A DNA stretch of 64,000 nucleotides from Chrysoperla carnea (GCF_905475395.1 NC_058337.1:139321172-139385171), one strand, 5' to 3'. Positions 10,238-20,830 are shown, counted from the stretch's first letter. Notes: generated by a model from the letters alone, not told the origin. A program made the numbers and translations.

Positions 10238-10310
10238 GGTCTTGTGGTTGAGTGGTTAGCATAGTAGACTTCCACTCATGAGGGCCCGCGTTCAAATCTT
10301 ATAGTAGTAA
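10238..10310 (+). tRNA. tRNA-Gly-like sequence, right arm
   Basis: TCTTGTGGTTGAGTGGTTAG resembles the D arm and A-box of eukaryotic tRNA-Gly, and GCGTTCAAATC is B-box-like. The presumed anticodon loop contains TTCCA (anticodon TCC). Acceptor pairing is poor, so function as a tRNA is doubtful. Confidence 0.4.
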
Positions 10311-10647
10311 GTAAAATTTTTTTAAGCAATCCATATAATATTATTAATATTCGCTGTTAATACATGAAGAAGTTATGTTGACAATTATACCAACGTACGC
10401 TACGTATGCTAAATTACAAATAATGGTAAGTAAAGAGTATGATGTAAGTGTGTTAACAAGTGTGGTTCAGATGGGTTGTAATTGAATACAATATACATAC
10501 ATTAATAATAAGTATGCGTTAAGGTTAGGCAGCCAGCATTGCATAAAAAGGAACAAAAAGGTGCAAAATGGACCTTAGAATTTCCCATAAGAAATAACAT
10601 GTAAAAATGAGCAAAAGTGGGCCCGGACCGGCATAGCTTATCTACTT

Positions 10648-10774
10648 ACATGACACTATGATATCAGCAATCACAAGAGAAAAGCACATAAAAGGCGGTT
10701 CAAGAAAAAGAAAGTTGGAACTTATTGAAGAAATAAATCAAGAATGGAGAGATTTATATGAAGAGATTATTTAA
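10648..10774 (+). pseudogene. GIY-YIG nuclease family C-terminal remnant
   Basis: The frame AITREKHIKGGSRKRKLEL...EWRDLYEEII ends at 10774. REKxIKGxxRxxKxxLI followed by NPxWxDLY is the usual C-terminus of small GIY-YIG (UvrC N-terminal-like) proteins of about 90 residues. The catalytic GIY-YIG half is missing, cut by the palindrome at 10647. Confidence 0.65.
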
Positions 10775-10832
10775 CTGGATTGCGTACGTACCATTACTGA
10801 CGTAATTTCCTCGCAATGACGGTGTAAGTATT

Positions 10833-11702
10833 ATGAACAAAATCTCAGCTTTTATCATTACTAAAAATGAAGCTGCAAGGATAGAACGGGCTATAAATAG
10901 CGTAAAAAACATTGCTAATGAGGTGATAGTTGTAGATAGCGAAAGTACTGATGAGACTGTAGTAATCGCTGAAAGCTTAGGAGCTAAGGTAGTAGTAAAG
11001 CCATGGCTTGGTTATGTAGGGCAGAAATCTTTTGCTGAAGATCTATGTTAAAACGATTGGATTCTTAATATTGATGCTGATGAAGAACTTTCTAAAGAGT
11101 TGCAAGACGAAATAGAATATATCTTTGCCTCTCAAAATCAAGATCGTTATTTGGCTTATCAGATAAAGCTTTTAATAATGCATCGTAATGATACACGCCC
11201 TAGAATTTTTGCCCCTTATAATAAATGCACTAGATTGTATAATAAAAAATTTGCTAGTTTTTCAAATACTATAAAGAGTACCACTCATGATTCGGTAGTA
11301 TTTAATAAGGATGTTGATTTTGCAAATAAAATCTATACATTAAATGAAGCTGCTTATCACTATTCAGGTACTTCGATTGAGCAGCTAGTAGCTAAAGCAA
11401 ATTTTTATTCCGGCGAGCAAGCAAAAGATTTAATCAAGCAAGGTAAAAAACTATCGAATATTCGAATAGCAACCGAAATGATATGGTGGTTTTTCAAAGC
11501 ATTTTTTATTAGAAGATATTTTGTATTTGGATGTGATGGGTTTGTAGATTCAATGATTTTTGCTTTTGCAAGATTCCTGAGGCTTGCGAAGTTGAGAGAG
11601 TCATCACTGCAATGTAATCCCGCAACTCGATCGCAGGATCTCAAGACACAGTTTGTTATACAAGATCCCGTGGACAAGCCACGGGATGACAATATTGTAT
11701 GA
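10833..11702 (+). pseudogene. Family 2 glycosyltransferase, one nonsense codon
   Basis: GT2 (GT-A fold) enzyme, probably in lipopolysaccharide core or surface glycan synthesis (WaaE/KdtX-like). The N-terminal part has SAFIITKNEAARIERAI and VIVVDSESTDET; after a TAA at 11049-11051 the same frame continues NDWILNIDADEELS, the DxD metal site. The TAA replaces what is normally a lysine codon (LCKNDW). Further down it has typical family spacing and a C-terminal amphipathic segment. The last 30 residues or so are translated palindromic element. Followed closely by the M16 protease gene. Confidence 0.8.
11610..11700. repeat. Rickettsia palindromic element inside the GT2 3' end
   Basis: Hairpin GATCCCGTGGACAAGCCACGGGAT preceded by ATCCCGCAACTCGATCGCAGGAT. 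It is translated as the tail of the GT2 reading frame, and a similar element ends mnmA. Confidence 0.7.
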
Positions 11703-11727
11703 CGATTTAGAAAATAAAAAAGTAATT

Positions 11728-12964
11728 ATGAAAGAAAATTTTAACGTTAGTAAATTAAAGAATGGTTTAACGATTTTAACATATAATATGCCTTATGTTA
11801 ATTCGGTAGAAATAAATTTGATAGCCAAAGTTGGTAGCCGTTATGAAAATCCGGAAGAAGAAGGAATATCACATTTCCTTGAACATATGGCTTTTAAAGG
11901 TACTAAAACCAGAACAGCAAAGCAAATAGCTGAAGAGTTTGATTCTATAGGCGGACATTTTAATGCTTATACCGGTCATGAAAAGACAGTATATTATTCA
12001 AGAGTGTTATTTAAAAATTGTAATAAAGCACTAGCAATAATTGCTGATATAGTACAAAATTCTGCTTTTGCTGAAAAAGAGATAGCAAAGGAGTATCAGG
12101 TAATTTTGCAAGAAATAGCACATGCTCAAGATAATCCTGATGATTTAGTATATGAAAAGTTTTATAATAGTGTGTTTAAAGATCAGCCGCTTGATAAACC
12201 GATACTTGGAACAAGCAAAACCTTTGAGACTTTTAATAAGGATCATTTCTTAAACTTTACAGGTAAACATTATAATGCTGAGAACTTTTATTTATCGATT
12301 GCAGGTAATGTTGACCATGAAGAAATAGTAAAAGAAGCAGAACTTTTATTTTCTTCTTTAACACAAGGAAAGAAAAGTAATTTTTCACCTGCAAAATATA
12401 TAGGCGGTCATAGCTTTATAAATAAAGATTTAGAACAAACTACTTTAATATTAGGATTTGAAGGAACATCTTACATTAATTTAGAAAGGCTTTACCAAAC
12501 TCAGCTACTTGCTATAATATTTGGCGGTGGGATGTCTTCAAGATTATTCCAACATATTCGTGAAAAATTAGGACTTGCATATGCTGTAGGGAGTTATAAT
12601 AGTCCCTATTTTGATAGCGGAGTATTTACTATTTATGCAAGTACACCTCATGATAAATTAGAGCTATTAGCCGCAGAGCTGAAGAATGAAATAAAGAGAA
12701 TGACAGAGCAAGTAAAACAAGAAGAGATCGAAAGAGCTAGAACACAAATCCACAGTAATTTACAAATGGCTCAGGAAAAAGTAGCTTATAAATCAGAAGA
12801 GATAGGCAAAAATTATGCTGTTTTCGGTAAATATCTCTCCTGAAGAGATTATGGAAATTATCATGAATATAAAAGCCGAGGATATTATACAAACAGCAGC
12901 TAGAATATTTAGTACTAACGCTACATCTGCTGTTATTGGTCCTAATAGCTTAAGCAGGTTTTAG
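11728..12964 (+). pseudogene. M16 zinc peptidase, frameshifted near the 3' end
   Basis: Mitochondrial-processing-peptidase-like (M16B, pitrilysin family) protease. Start at ATG 11728 ([14 protein letters not shown]). The inverted zinc motif HFLEH lies near residue 48, with downstream glutamates in [10 protein letters not shown] as the third ligand region. The substrate-binding [22 protein letters not shown] block is present. A frameshift at about 12835 moves the last 40 residues ([17 protein letters not shown]... to the stop at 12964) to another frame. The family is about 412 residues long. Role in rickettsiae is presumed peptide or precursor processing. Confidence 0.85.
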
Positions 12965-13122
12965 TGATTTTGTTACGTAAATACTAAATACGCCATTGCG
13001 AGTGGGCATTGCCTGCGTGGACCATTTTCCCCTGTCATCCGGTGATTTATGAACTAAAGCCAGTTAAAAATACTAATAAAATTAGTATTTTTTATTATTT
13101 TCTGGATCTAGTTCCCAAGCAA
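12965..13122. repeat. Palindromic repeat remnants
   Basis: No gene. It holds CCCCTGTCATCCGGTGATTTATGAAC and AATACTAATAAAATTAGTATTTTTT, degraded members of the repeat types at 6586 and 51570. Confidence 0.55.
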
Positions 13123-14629
13123 CTAGATGACACCGATCACGTCTGTTTCGCTATCTAGACTACTTGTTGCTTCATCAAGAATTAGGATAGGTGCGTTTTT
13201 TAAGATAGCCCTTGCTATAATAACTCTCTGACGCTGACCACCTGAGAGGTTATTGCCACGCTCGCCGCACATAGTATCGTACCCTTCTGGTAACTTACTA
13301 ATCACCTCATGTATATGAGCGGCTTTTGCTGCTTCAACTACCTCTTCAAACGACGCCTCTTTACGACCATATCTAATATTTTCTAAAATAGTACGATGGA
13401 AAAGTATTGGCTCTTGCGGGATAAGGCTAATAGCTTTTCTTAAAGAATCTTACGTTACATTTTTGATATTTTGACCATCAATTAAAACCATGCCATCTTC
13501 GATATCGTGTAATCTGGTAATTAAGCTAATAAAAGTTGTTTAACCTGATCCAGAAAACCCAACTAATCCCACTTTCTGCTTACTTGGAATTAATACTGAT
13601 TTATTACGGAATAAATTATTATTGTGATGGTAATTAAATGTAACATTTCTAAATTCAATGATGCCATCTTTTATATCTAAAGGAGAAGCGTTTTCTATAT
13701 CGGTTATAATATGTGGTCCCATTAGCGATAGACCTTGATTAAATGCTCCTACTTGTTCAAACATATCACCGATTTCTTGGGTTAAATCCCAAATATTATC
13801 TGACACATTTATGCATAATCGAGCAGGAAGTGCCAAGAGCATAACGCAGCTTGAACATAAAAAACTGCATAGTTTGCTCATCAGCTACGGCATTCTCTAC
13901 TCTTGTTTCCAAATGTTGACGCTCAAATTTATGAGAGGTGAACATTCTAACCGCATTGATATTGCTGATTGCATCAACAATACTACCAGCGACAAGCGAT
14001 TGGCTTCGTGCATAATTTAGCGAATATCTATTAATGTTACCTGAAAATAAAACGCTAAGCCCTAAGAAAACTGTAATCCATATAATAAATATGGTGGCAA
14101 AAATATAATGTACCGAATATAGAGCAACTAGTGCAAAAGCAATAATTGCGAGCTTACGGAGAATTTTCTCACCAAATATCGAAATTATCATTTCAAATGA
14201 TCTAGCAGTCTCAGTAATTCTATTGCTAATATGCCCTGCTAAATTGTCTTGAAAGAATTTATGGCTGTGATACTGGGTATAATTATAAAGCTCATTTAAT
14301 ATCTTTCCTTTATTAACCGGCATAGTTTTTAAATATAAATAATCGTATGAGCGGTAAGCGATATTAATTCCCTCCCACCAAAGGGCATAAAATACTGCCC
14401 AATAAATCATTGAAGATAAAAGATTATGTGCATTATCGTCACTAAACGACTCGATAATCTTTAAATTAAATCGATAATCTTTTGCAATAATATACTATCA
14501 ACTGCCGGAATCATACCAAATATGATGCAACTAGCAGTTAATAAGAGAATTTTAACTTTATCGAATTTTAAAAAATAAATACCTAAACTAAGCGTTGATT
14601 TGGATAAAGTAGGATATTTTATCACTATA
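13123..14629 (-). pseudogene. ABC exporter (MsbA-like), heavily broken
   Basis: Fused membrane-ATPase ABC exporter on the minus strand. The membrane domain spans about 14629-13800 (SHKFFQDNLAGHISNRI, the intracellular-loop helix). The ATPase part contains a Walker A region GFSGSG directly followed by TAA instead of lysine (near 13540), an [13 protein letters not shown]-loop, LSGGQRQRV and Walker [15 protein letters not shown]. At least one more stop (13450 region), a frameshift near 13870 and a break near 14460 are visible, and the C-terminus is lost in a repeat. Probable substrates are lipids or peptides. A second, better preserved relative is at 54203. Confidence 0.8.
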
Positions 14630-14776
14630 ATGTTACCTCATATTTTAAGAAAGCAGTGTATTTAACTTAATTTTTTTGTAAAAATATACCTAAAACTATT
14701 AAATATATTGAAAACTCTTGCTTCTTGTATTAAATTGTGTTACAAAAATCAGAAAATAAACTCAAAATCATTAGAA

Positions 14777-15049
14777 ATGCAAGGAAAAGAATTATCTTAT
14801 AATTTTTTAGAAGAACAAGAAGACATAAAAGATGATAATTCTCCCTTCTTCGATGTAAAATATATTTGCCAAGCAAGCCTGTTAATTACTGATTCTATCC
14901 GTAAAGGATATGATGTTACGCAATTGCCAAACGGTGATGTTAATGTTACAGAAGTAAGAATTGTAAATGTTCATTATAATTGGAACTCCAAAAAAGGAAA
15001 ATTTGTTAAAACTAATCAGATAGAATTTGATAATATCAAAGGCGGATAA
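14777..15049 (+). CDS. Conserved Rickettsia hypothetical (DUF2671-like)
   Basis: A 90-residue ORF from ATG 14777 (MQGKELSYNFLEEQ); a TTG start at 14708 would give 113 residues but adds an atypical lysine-rich head. The core reads SPFFDVKYICQASLLITDSIRKGYD then a VHYNWNSKKGKFVK tail. From memory this matches the rickettsial DUF2671 family; function unknown. No signal peptide or membrane helix. It sits 43 bases upstream of cydA on the same strand. Confidence 0.6.
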   Translation: MQGKELSYNFLEEQEDIKDDNSPFFDVKYICQASLLITDSIRKGYDVTQLPNGDVNVTEVRIVNVHYNWNSKKGKFVKTNQIEFDNIKGG

Positions 15050-15092
15050 TTAAATCAAATACAGAAATTTATTAGTTATGGTTTTGTAATAT

Positions 15093-16419
15093 ATGGAATT
15101 TGATCAAGTATTATTATCAAGAATTCAGTTTGCTTTTACCATAAGCTTTCATATCATATTTCCGGCATTTACTATAGGTCTTGCAAGCTTTTTGGCAGTC
15201 ATTGAAGGCTTACGGTTAAAAACAGGAAAAACTGTTTATCAGGAAATATATAAATTCTGGGTAAAGATTTTTGCAGTTACTTTCGGTATGGGCGTAGTTT
15301 CTGGCGTTGTAATCAATTCGGTACTAATTGGTCAAATTTTTCTGATAAGGTCGGCAACATACTTGGTCCGTTACTCGGCTTTGAAGTTTTTACCGCTTTC
15401 TTTTTAGAGTCTTCCTTTCTTGGTATCATATTATTTGGCTTTAATAAAGTCAGCAAAAAAGTACATTTTATTTCCACTTATAATAGTTGCTATTGGCACT
15501 GTTATCTCGGCTTTTTGGATACTTTCAGCCATTAGCTGGATGCATACCCCTACCAGCTTTGAAATTAGGGATGATGGGCTTGTTTATCCTTTAAATTGGC
15601 TTGAGATTATCTTCAATCCTTCTTTCCCATATCGTTTTCTTCACATGCTTACGGCAGCTTATCTAACCACTTCGTTTGTTATTGGCGGCGTAGGGAGCTT
15701 TTATTTGCTAAATAATCGCTATAAAGAACATGCTAAAATTATGCTTTTTATGGCAGTATTAATGGCACTATTTGTTGCTCCTGTTCAAGTATTTATTGGT
15801 GATCAGCATGGCTTAAATACTCTTAAATATCAGCCTGTTAAAGTTTCGGCTATGGAAGGAATTTGGGACACAGAAAAAGGGGCAGCTTTAAATATTATTG
15901 GCTTTCCGGATAAAGAAGAGGAAAAAACAAAATATGCTGTGCAAATACCATATGCTAGTAGCTTAATCTTAACTCATAGCTTAGATGGTGAAATAAAAGG
16001 ACTAAAAGAATGGTCAAAAGATGAACGCCCAACCGGTTGCTACAGTATTTTATAGTTTCCGTATCATGGTCGGGATTGGTTTTTTAATGGTATTTACTGG
16101 CATCGCCGGATTATATCTTTATTTAAAGAAAAGATTATATAATGCTAAATGGTTTCAATATTGGTATATGTTAATGTCACCATCAGGCTTTGTTGCAGTT
16201 TTAGCCGGCTGGTTCGTTACTGAAGTAGGCAGACAACCTTATATTGTCTATAATATTTTAAGAGCTTCCGATATGGCATCACCGGTGCTAGGAAAATATG
16301 TATTTATTTCTTTGATGGCTTTTATAGTAATATATATGATTGTTTTCGGGGCAGGAATGTATTACATATTACGCCTAATCAAACAAGGAATAAAAGCCAT
16401 GGATAATTCAAAAACATAA
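15093..16419 (+). pseudogene. cydA: Cytochrome bd oxidase subunit I, frameshifted
   Basis: CydA, quinol-oxidising subunit of the high-affinity terminal oxidase. Three overlapping-frame pieces are seen: 15093-15407 (SFHIIFPAFTIGLAS with the heme histidine), 15420-16055 (the membrane core and Q-loop start, with DQHGLNTLKYQP) and 16021-16419 (EVGRQPYIVYN, the conserved GRQP signature). At least two frameshifts lie between 15310 and 15420 and one at 16030-16040. The expected partner cydB does not follow; instead mobile elements begin. Confidence 0.85.
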
Positions 16420-16445
16420 GGAAAACTTGGCTTAAATAATCCTTT

Positions 16446-16559
16446 CTAAATTTCTGTTTTTAGCTTTTTTATTTGTTCTTTTGTTAAATCAGTAAATTCC
16501 ATAATCTCACCCACGGGTTTTCTTTTAATAAGCATTTTCTTTGGTCGGGTAGAAACCAT
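16446..16559 (-). CDS. Short unknown ORF
   Basis: A 37-residue frame (MVSTRPKKMLIKRKPVGEIMEF...) between cydA and a group II intron remnant. The start is at ATG 16559. It resembles no family I can name; the upstream boundary coincides with mobile DNA, so it may be the C-terminal end of a longer lost gene. Confidence 0.25.
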   Translation of the reverse strand: MVSTRPKKMLIKRKPVGEIMEFTDLTKEQIKKLKTEI

Positions 16560-16579
16560 AACACTTACTCTATATTTAA

Positions 16580-17126
16580 AATGCTATGGTAACCCCGACA
16601 GAACCGTGCTTGCGATTTTCCCGCACACGGCTCTTCAATAAAGCATTTACTATCAAAACTAGAATTAATACATCTTTGCTCTTTTAGCTATTTGATTGGG
16701 TTTAACCTGCATCACTATAATAACCTCAGCGTGCTATCTTGAACGGTACTCAACCAAACGTTCTATTGCTGACCGCTTCCCCATGTACATAGCTTTCCTA
16801 TGCTCCGAGTACTATCAGTCAGTCCGACTTCTTCTGTATCATTTGTCAGTTCTTGCCTATTTTGACTTGTTCCAACATACTCTTACAAGAACACAGAAGA
16901 TCTCCCAAGTTTACATAAACTCCATCTCATACCATGCCACGGACTTCGACCCCGATAGAGTGAGTGGTGACTTACCATTGCATCACCCTTCATGCTGCCT
17001 TCCGCACTATGGAGAACGTCGAGCTCTATGATCTTGTATATTTCGGGGCTCAACACCTTCACTTGCGTTGTAGCCTAATATGTCGCTTCTATTGGCTATG
17101 CAAGGACAGATATGATTGCCGAGGGG
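16580..17126 (-). mobile_element. Group II intron remnant (ribozyme part)
   Basis: On the minus strand 16633-16601 reads GAGCCGTGTGCGGGAAAATC then GCAAGCACGGTTC. This matches the domain V hairpin pattern of group II introns (GAGCCG...CGGTTC stem with internal bulge). The following CTGTCGGGGTTACC would be the domain VI region. Upstream (17126-16634) is unusually GC-balanced, structured sequence consistent with domain I-IV pieces. No reverse transcriptase/maturase frame is present. It is cut at 17126 by the IS21-type element. Confidence 0.6.
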
Positions 17127-17185
17127 TGACAGTTTTCTTTGCCGGTAATAAAATAGACATCTAAACAAATTAATTAGTTACAAAG

Positions 17186-18832
17186 ATGTCTGGAAAAAGA
17201 ATAACACACCAACAAGTAAAGGTATATATGACATTAAGAAAAGCAGGTTTAAACCAAGTTATTGCATCAGCTAAAGCAGGATTTTCAGAACGTACTGCTA
17301 GAAATATAGAAAGAAGAGGGCTACCACAAAAACAATATAAAAAAGTTTCTAAACGTATTAAGGATCCTTTAGACAAAGTGTGGGAACCAATTATAGTGCC
17401 TTTATTAGAACAAATACCACATTTAACATCATTAACATTATTAGAATATCTGCAGGATCATCATCCTGGAGAATATCCGGATAGTATATTAAGAACTATG
17501 CAAAGACGTGTTAGTAAGTGGAAAGCACTACATGGTCCGGAGAAAGAAATTGTTTTCGTCAGTTACATGAACCGGGACATCAATGTTTATCAGATTTCAC
17601 TGTCTTAAAAGGTATTAATATTACAATTAAAGGTCAGGTATTTCAGCATATTTTATATCACTTTCGCTTAGCTTATAGCAATTGGTCTTTTATGAAAATT
17701 ATTCAAGGTGGAGAGAGCTTTACTGCTTTATCTCAATCACTACAGGATGCTTTATGGAAGTTGGGTGGCTGCCCACGTGAGCATAGAACAGATAGTTTAT
17801 CAGCAGCTTTTAAAAATCTCTATTCAAATAGTGCAGAAGATATAACTGAAAGTTATGAAGCAATATGTATCCATTATGGTATGATTGCTACCAGAAATAA
17901 TCGAGGTAAAGGACATGAAAATGGCAGTGTTTAAGCAGCACATGGGCATCTAAAAAGATGGTTAGCACAAGCTCTTTTACTCCGTGGTTCATATGATTTT
18001 AAATCAGTTGAAGAATGTCAAGATATTATAGATGTGATAGTTCAAAAACACAATAACCGTCATGAAGCACAACTTAATATTGAGCGACCTTATTTACAAT
18101 TACTACCTCAAAAAAGAACGATTGATTTTACTGAGATCACTGCAAGGGTAACAACGTCTAGTACTATATGGGACTGTTGCGAGATGAAAAATTTTTGATA
18201 AAATTATAAAATATATACCCCGAAACCCTGATACTTTCGTTCTAAAATTTTAAACAAAAATTCATCCCACAACAGTCCCTATATCGGTACAAAAAGTTAT
18301 GTATACTGTACCATCACGTTTGATTGGTCATCAACTGAAGATTCATATTTATGATAGTTATCTTGCATGTTATTTAGGTGCTGATCATGTTTTAAATCTA
18401 GCGAAAGTAAGAGTTGATAAAAATAAAAAATTGCAAAGATCTAGATGTATTAATTATCGCCATTTAGAAAATTCTTTGATAAAGAAGCCTGGCGCATTTC
18501 GTGGTTCTATTCTACGGGATGATATTTTACCAAATGAGACATATAAAAACATTTGGAATTTGATTAATCAGCATTGTAAGCAAAAGCATGCGAATAAATT
18601 AATGGTAGGTATTTTAAAGTTAGCTGCTGATTATGATTGTGAACTGGCACTGGGAGAATTTGTGCTGTCATCTTTTGCTAAAGGTCAGATACCTTCTTTG
18701 AGTTTATTGCAGATACGCTTTCAATATTGTAGTAATAATTTATTATTACCATCTATAGGAGTAACACAACATTCGCTACAAACATATGATCATCTTTTAT
18801 CTGTGTTTGCTGTACGAGGTTGTTATGCATGA
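17186..18832 (+). pseudogene. istA: IstA transposase, broken and MITE-interrupted
   Basis: IS21-type DDE transposase. The N-terminal helix-turn-helix (ITHQQVKVYMTLRKAGLNQ, SERTARNIERRG) starts at ATG 17186. A frameshift near 17560, a TAA at 17932-17934 and the 110-bp MITE at 18170 break it. Further blocks include WSFMKIIQGGESF, REHRTDSLSAAFKNL and the C-terminal YHRHLENSLI-like region (CINYRHLENSLIKKPGAFRG). It overlaps istB by 8 bases, the usual coupling in this family. Confidence 0.85.
18170..18279. repeat. 110-bp MITE in istA
   Basis: Ends GGGACTGTTGCGAGATGAA and TTCATCCCACAACAGTCCC form inverted repeats; the five bases TATAT flank it on both sides (18165-18169, 18280-18284). Excising it with one TATAT restores the istA frame (STISVQKV), so it is a clean insertion. 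Confidence 0.85.
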
Positions 18833-19586
18833 TTCTGCAACTTTACCAATTCTTCTAAAAGAATTAGGATTATTGACTATACTTGAGACATGGGAAAATT
18901 TTGTAGAGAAGGCAAAAATTGAAGGATGGAGTTATAATAAACTGATTTCTATTCTTTTAGAACAGGAGGTAGTGACACGTCATAGGAAAAAAGTACAAGC
19001 TTATCTTAGGAAAGCACACTTACCACCTGGTAAATCTTTAACCACTTTTGATTTTAGCCAAGTGCAGCCACTTAATAAAGCTAAGGTAGAGGAATTAGCT
19101 TTTAATACTGCCTGGATAAAGAGATCAGAAAATCTTTTAATCTTCGGTCCGTCTGGAGTTGGCAAAAGTCACTTAGCGGCTGCAATAGGATATGCTTTAG
19201 TGGAGCACCATGTTAAGGTATTATTTATATCTACTACTAAATTAGTACAGCTTTTACAAGCTGCACGTAAAGAGTATAGATTACCAAATGAACTGACCAA
19301 ATTAGATAAGTATAATGTTATTATCCTTGATGATATTGGCTATGTACGTAAAAATGAAGGAGAAACACATGTATTGTTTGAGTTAATTGCTCAACGATAT
19401 GAATCTGGTAGTATGATTGTAACTGCTAACCAACCTTTTAGTGAATGGGACAGTATTTTTACTACTAATTCTATGACTGTAGCAGCGATTGATAGGCTCA
19501 TCCATCATGCTACGATTTTAGAAATTCAATCAGATAGTTATAGAAGAAAAAGTGCATTACTAAAACAGGTGGAGGAGAATAAATAG
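18825..19586 (+). CDS. istB: IstB helper ATPase of IS21
   Basis: AAA+ ATPase that assists IstA. Start at ATG 18825 (MHDSATLPILLKEL) chosen because it overlaps the istA stop; an upstream start at 18786 lies inside istA. Walker A FGPSGVGKSHLAAAIG is near residue 108 and Walker B VIILDDIGYV near 168, followed by sensor VTANQPFSEW. About 253 residues, the family's usual length, with no break. It is the only intact gene of this element. Confidence 0.9.
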   Translation: MHDSATLPILLKELGLLTILETWENFVEKAKIEGWSYNKLISILLEQEVVTRHRKKVQAYLRKAHLPPGKSLTTFDFSQVQPLNKAKVEELAFNTAWIKRSENLLIFGPSGVGKSHLAAAIGYALVEHHVKVLFISTTKLVQLLQAARKEYRLPNELTKLDKYNVIILDDIGYVRKNEGETHVLFELIAQRYESGSMIVTANQPFSEWDSIFTTNSMTVAAIDRLIHHATILEIQSDSYRRKSALLKQVEENK

Positions 19587-19587
19587 T

Positions 19588-20335
19588 ATGATAACTAATG
19601 GTGTTAATGATAATAATTTTACAGTAATCCATACCACTACCAATGAGCCAATGATGCCTGTTAGATTATATTATAAGGTTCACAATGAAGATTTGCTAGT
19701 CAGAGCTTTAAAAAAACTAAAATGTATAGGATTTGAGAATAAAAGGAATTTTGTATTATTATATTATAAAGAAGCCATTGGATTTAGAGGTATATTATCA
19801 AGATGTACCAGAAGAGTTTTATCCTGTAATCTTAGCAACTGGATGTATTAAGCAAGGCTCTATATTACACTTAGACTTAAAATCGTTACAGAGAGCAGTA
19901 TGTATAATCAATTTTTTAGGAAAGCACATACCCCAAACCATTATGGAAATAACTAGTTTTGCTCATTCTAATAAATTCACTGTAATCCAGAATAGACAAG
20001 AGATACAAGCACTATTAGATCAGAATTTTGATCACATTTTTCTTGATAGTAAAATCCATAATGTTAATCATGTGATAAATCTCAACGATGAAGTAGGAAC
20101 AAGAAGATTATCCAGCTCTTCAGATCAAGCAATGGTGAATGAATCATTAGAAATGTTCATGCCATATGTTGAAGAAGATATAGCTAATTATCCTGAATTT
20201 GAAAGGATATCAATACATTATAATAGGCAAAAACATGACAATTTAATTGTATGGTTATCAATAAGAGCAGTGATAAAGGAATTAGTTGCTACAGCACATT
20301 ACGAAGGCAATAATAATTATTCTTCTAAATTATGA
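19588..20335 (+). pseudogene. IS21 passenger gene, unknown function, frameshifted
   Basis: Third gene inside the IS21 ends. The first frame (19588-19851) starts MITNGVNDNNFTVIH and contains PVRLYYKVHNEDLLVRAL; after a frameshift near 19770 the second frame (to 20335) continues LEVYYQDVPEEFYPVILAT, HLDLKSLQRAVCIINF and LSIRAVIKELVATAHYEG. The two parts read as one protein of about 245 residues. I do not recognise the family. Position directly after istB, two bases away, suggests cotranscription with the transposition genes. Confidence 0.6.
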
Positions 20336-20462
20336 TTTAAATCCTAATAAGAATTAGGGATGACAACATTCAAACAATTTAAAACTGAAGTAATACAATA
20401 GATAACAAGGAGAATGAGATGAGCAATACACTACCACCATAACCGGCAAAGAAAACTGTCGT

Positions 20463-20830
20463 TGCATAAGCTGGTCTTTGTAATGGCAATCTTATTGCTC
20501 CTATGATATTTGAAGGTAATTGTAATACAGATGTCTTTAAAACTTATATTAGGGATGTATTAATTACAGAATTACAACCTGGGCAAACCGTCATTATGGA
20601 TAACATTAATTTTCATAAAAATTCTAAAGTTAAGGAGTTAATCGAATCCGTTGGTTGTAGCATACTGTTTTTACCAACTTACTCGCCTGATTTGAATCCT
20701 ATAGAGCATTACTGGTTTAAGATAAAAAATGAAATTAGGAAAGTTGTAGGAGATTTTAAAACATTCTATGATGCTGTTTTTAATACTATTAAATTGTCAG
20801 TACCTTAATGATTATTGCTATACTTCTAGG
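20463..20830 (+). pseudogene. IS630-family transposase C-terminal fragment
   Basis: The frame from about 20467 (AGLCNGNLIAPMIFEG) to 20808 carries the second catalytic Asp (TVIMDNINFHKNSKV) and the DDE glutamate block (FLPTYSPDLNPIEHYWFKIK), typical of IS630/Tc1-type orfB. The 5' part is lost at the IS21 end. The trailing TTGTCAGTACCTTAA (about 20796-20810) matches the inverted-repeat end of the IS630 orfA piece near 57830. Confidence 0.85.

Larger units (their letters stand above)
8735..10647. mobile_element. Giant near-perfect palindrome (foldback element of eukaryotic type)
   Basis: Two 951-bp arms (8735-9685 and 9697-10647) are inverted copies of each other around an 11-base spacer. Mirrored reading frames give identical translations over at least 125 codons; I saw one clear mismatch near 9718. 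From the outside in, each arm holds a GC-rich end (GCCGGTCCGGGCCCAC), an AT-rich stretch, a tRNA-like unit with polymerase III A and B boxes, and about 460 bp of a 21-22 bp minisatellite. It interrupts rpoH on the left and joins a GIY-YIG remnant on the right, so bacterial sequence between them was lost. The family is not recognised. A hairpin sequencing or assembly artefact is possible. Confidence 0.75.
17127..20460 (+). mobile_element. IS21-family element with passenger gene and nested MITE
   Basis: Terminal inverted repeats TGACAGTTTTCTTTGCCGGT (17127) and its complement ending at 20460 bound istA, istB and a third gene. It is flanked by a group II intron remnant on the left and an IS630 fragment on the right; no target duplication is obvious. 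Confidence 0.8.

Noticed and set aside
9131-10251. Four long ORFs of repeating ICLILV or LFNTGF residues as repeat proteins
   Set aside because: They are readings of the 21-22 bp minisatellite in different frames, mirrored in both arms, with no start context or non-repeat domain.
16696-17164. ORFs of 111 and 66 residues in the group II intron region
   Set aside because: They are antisense to the ribozyme remnant and have protein compositions unlike rickettsial genes.
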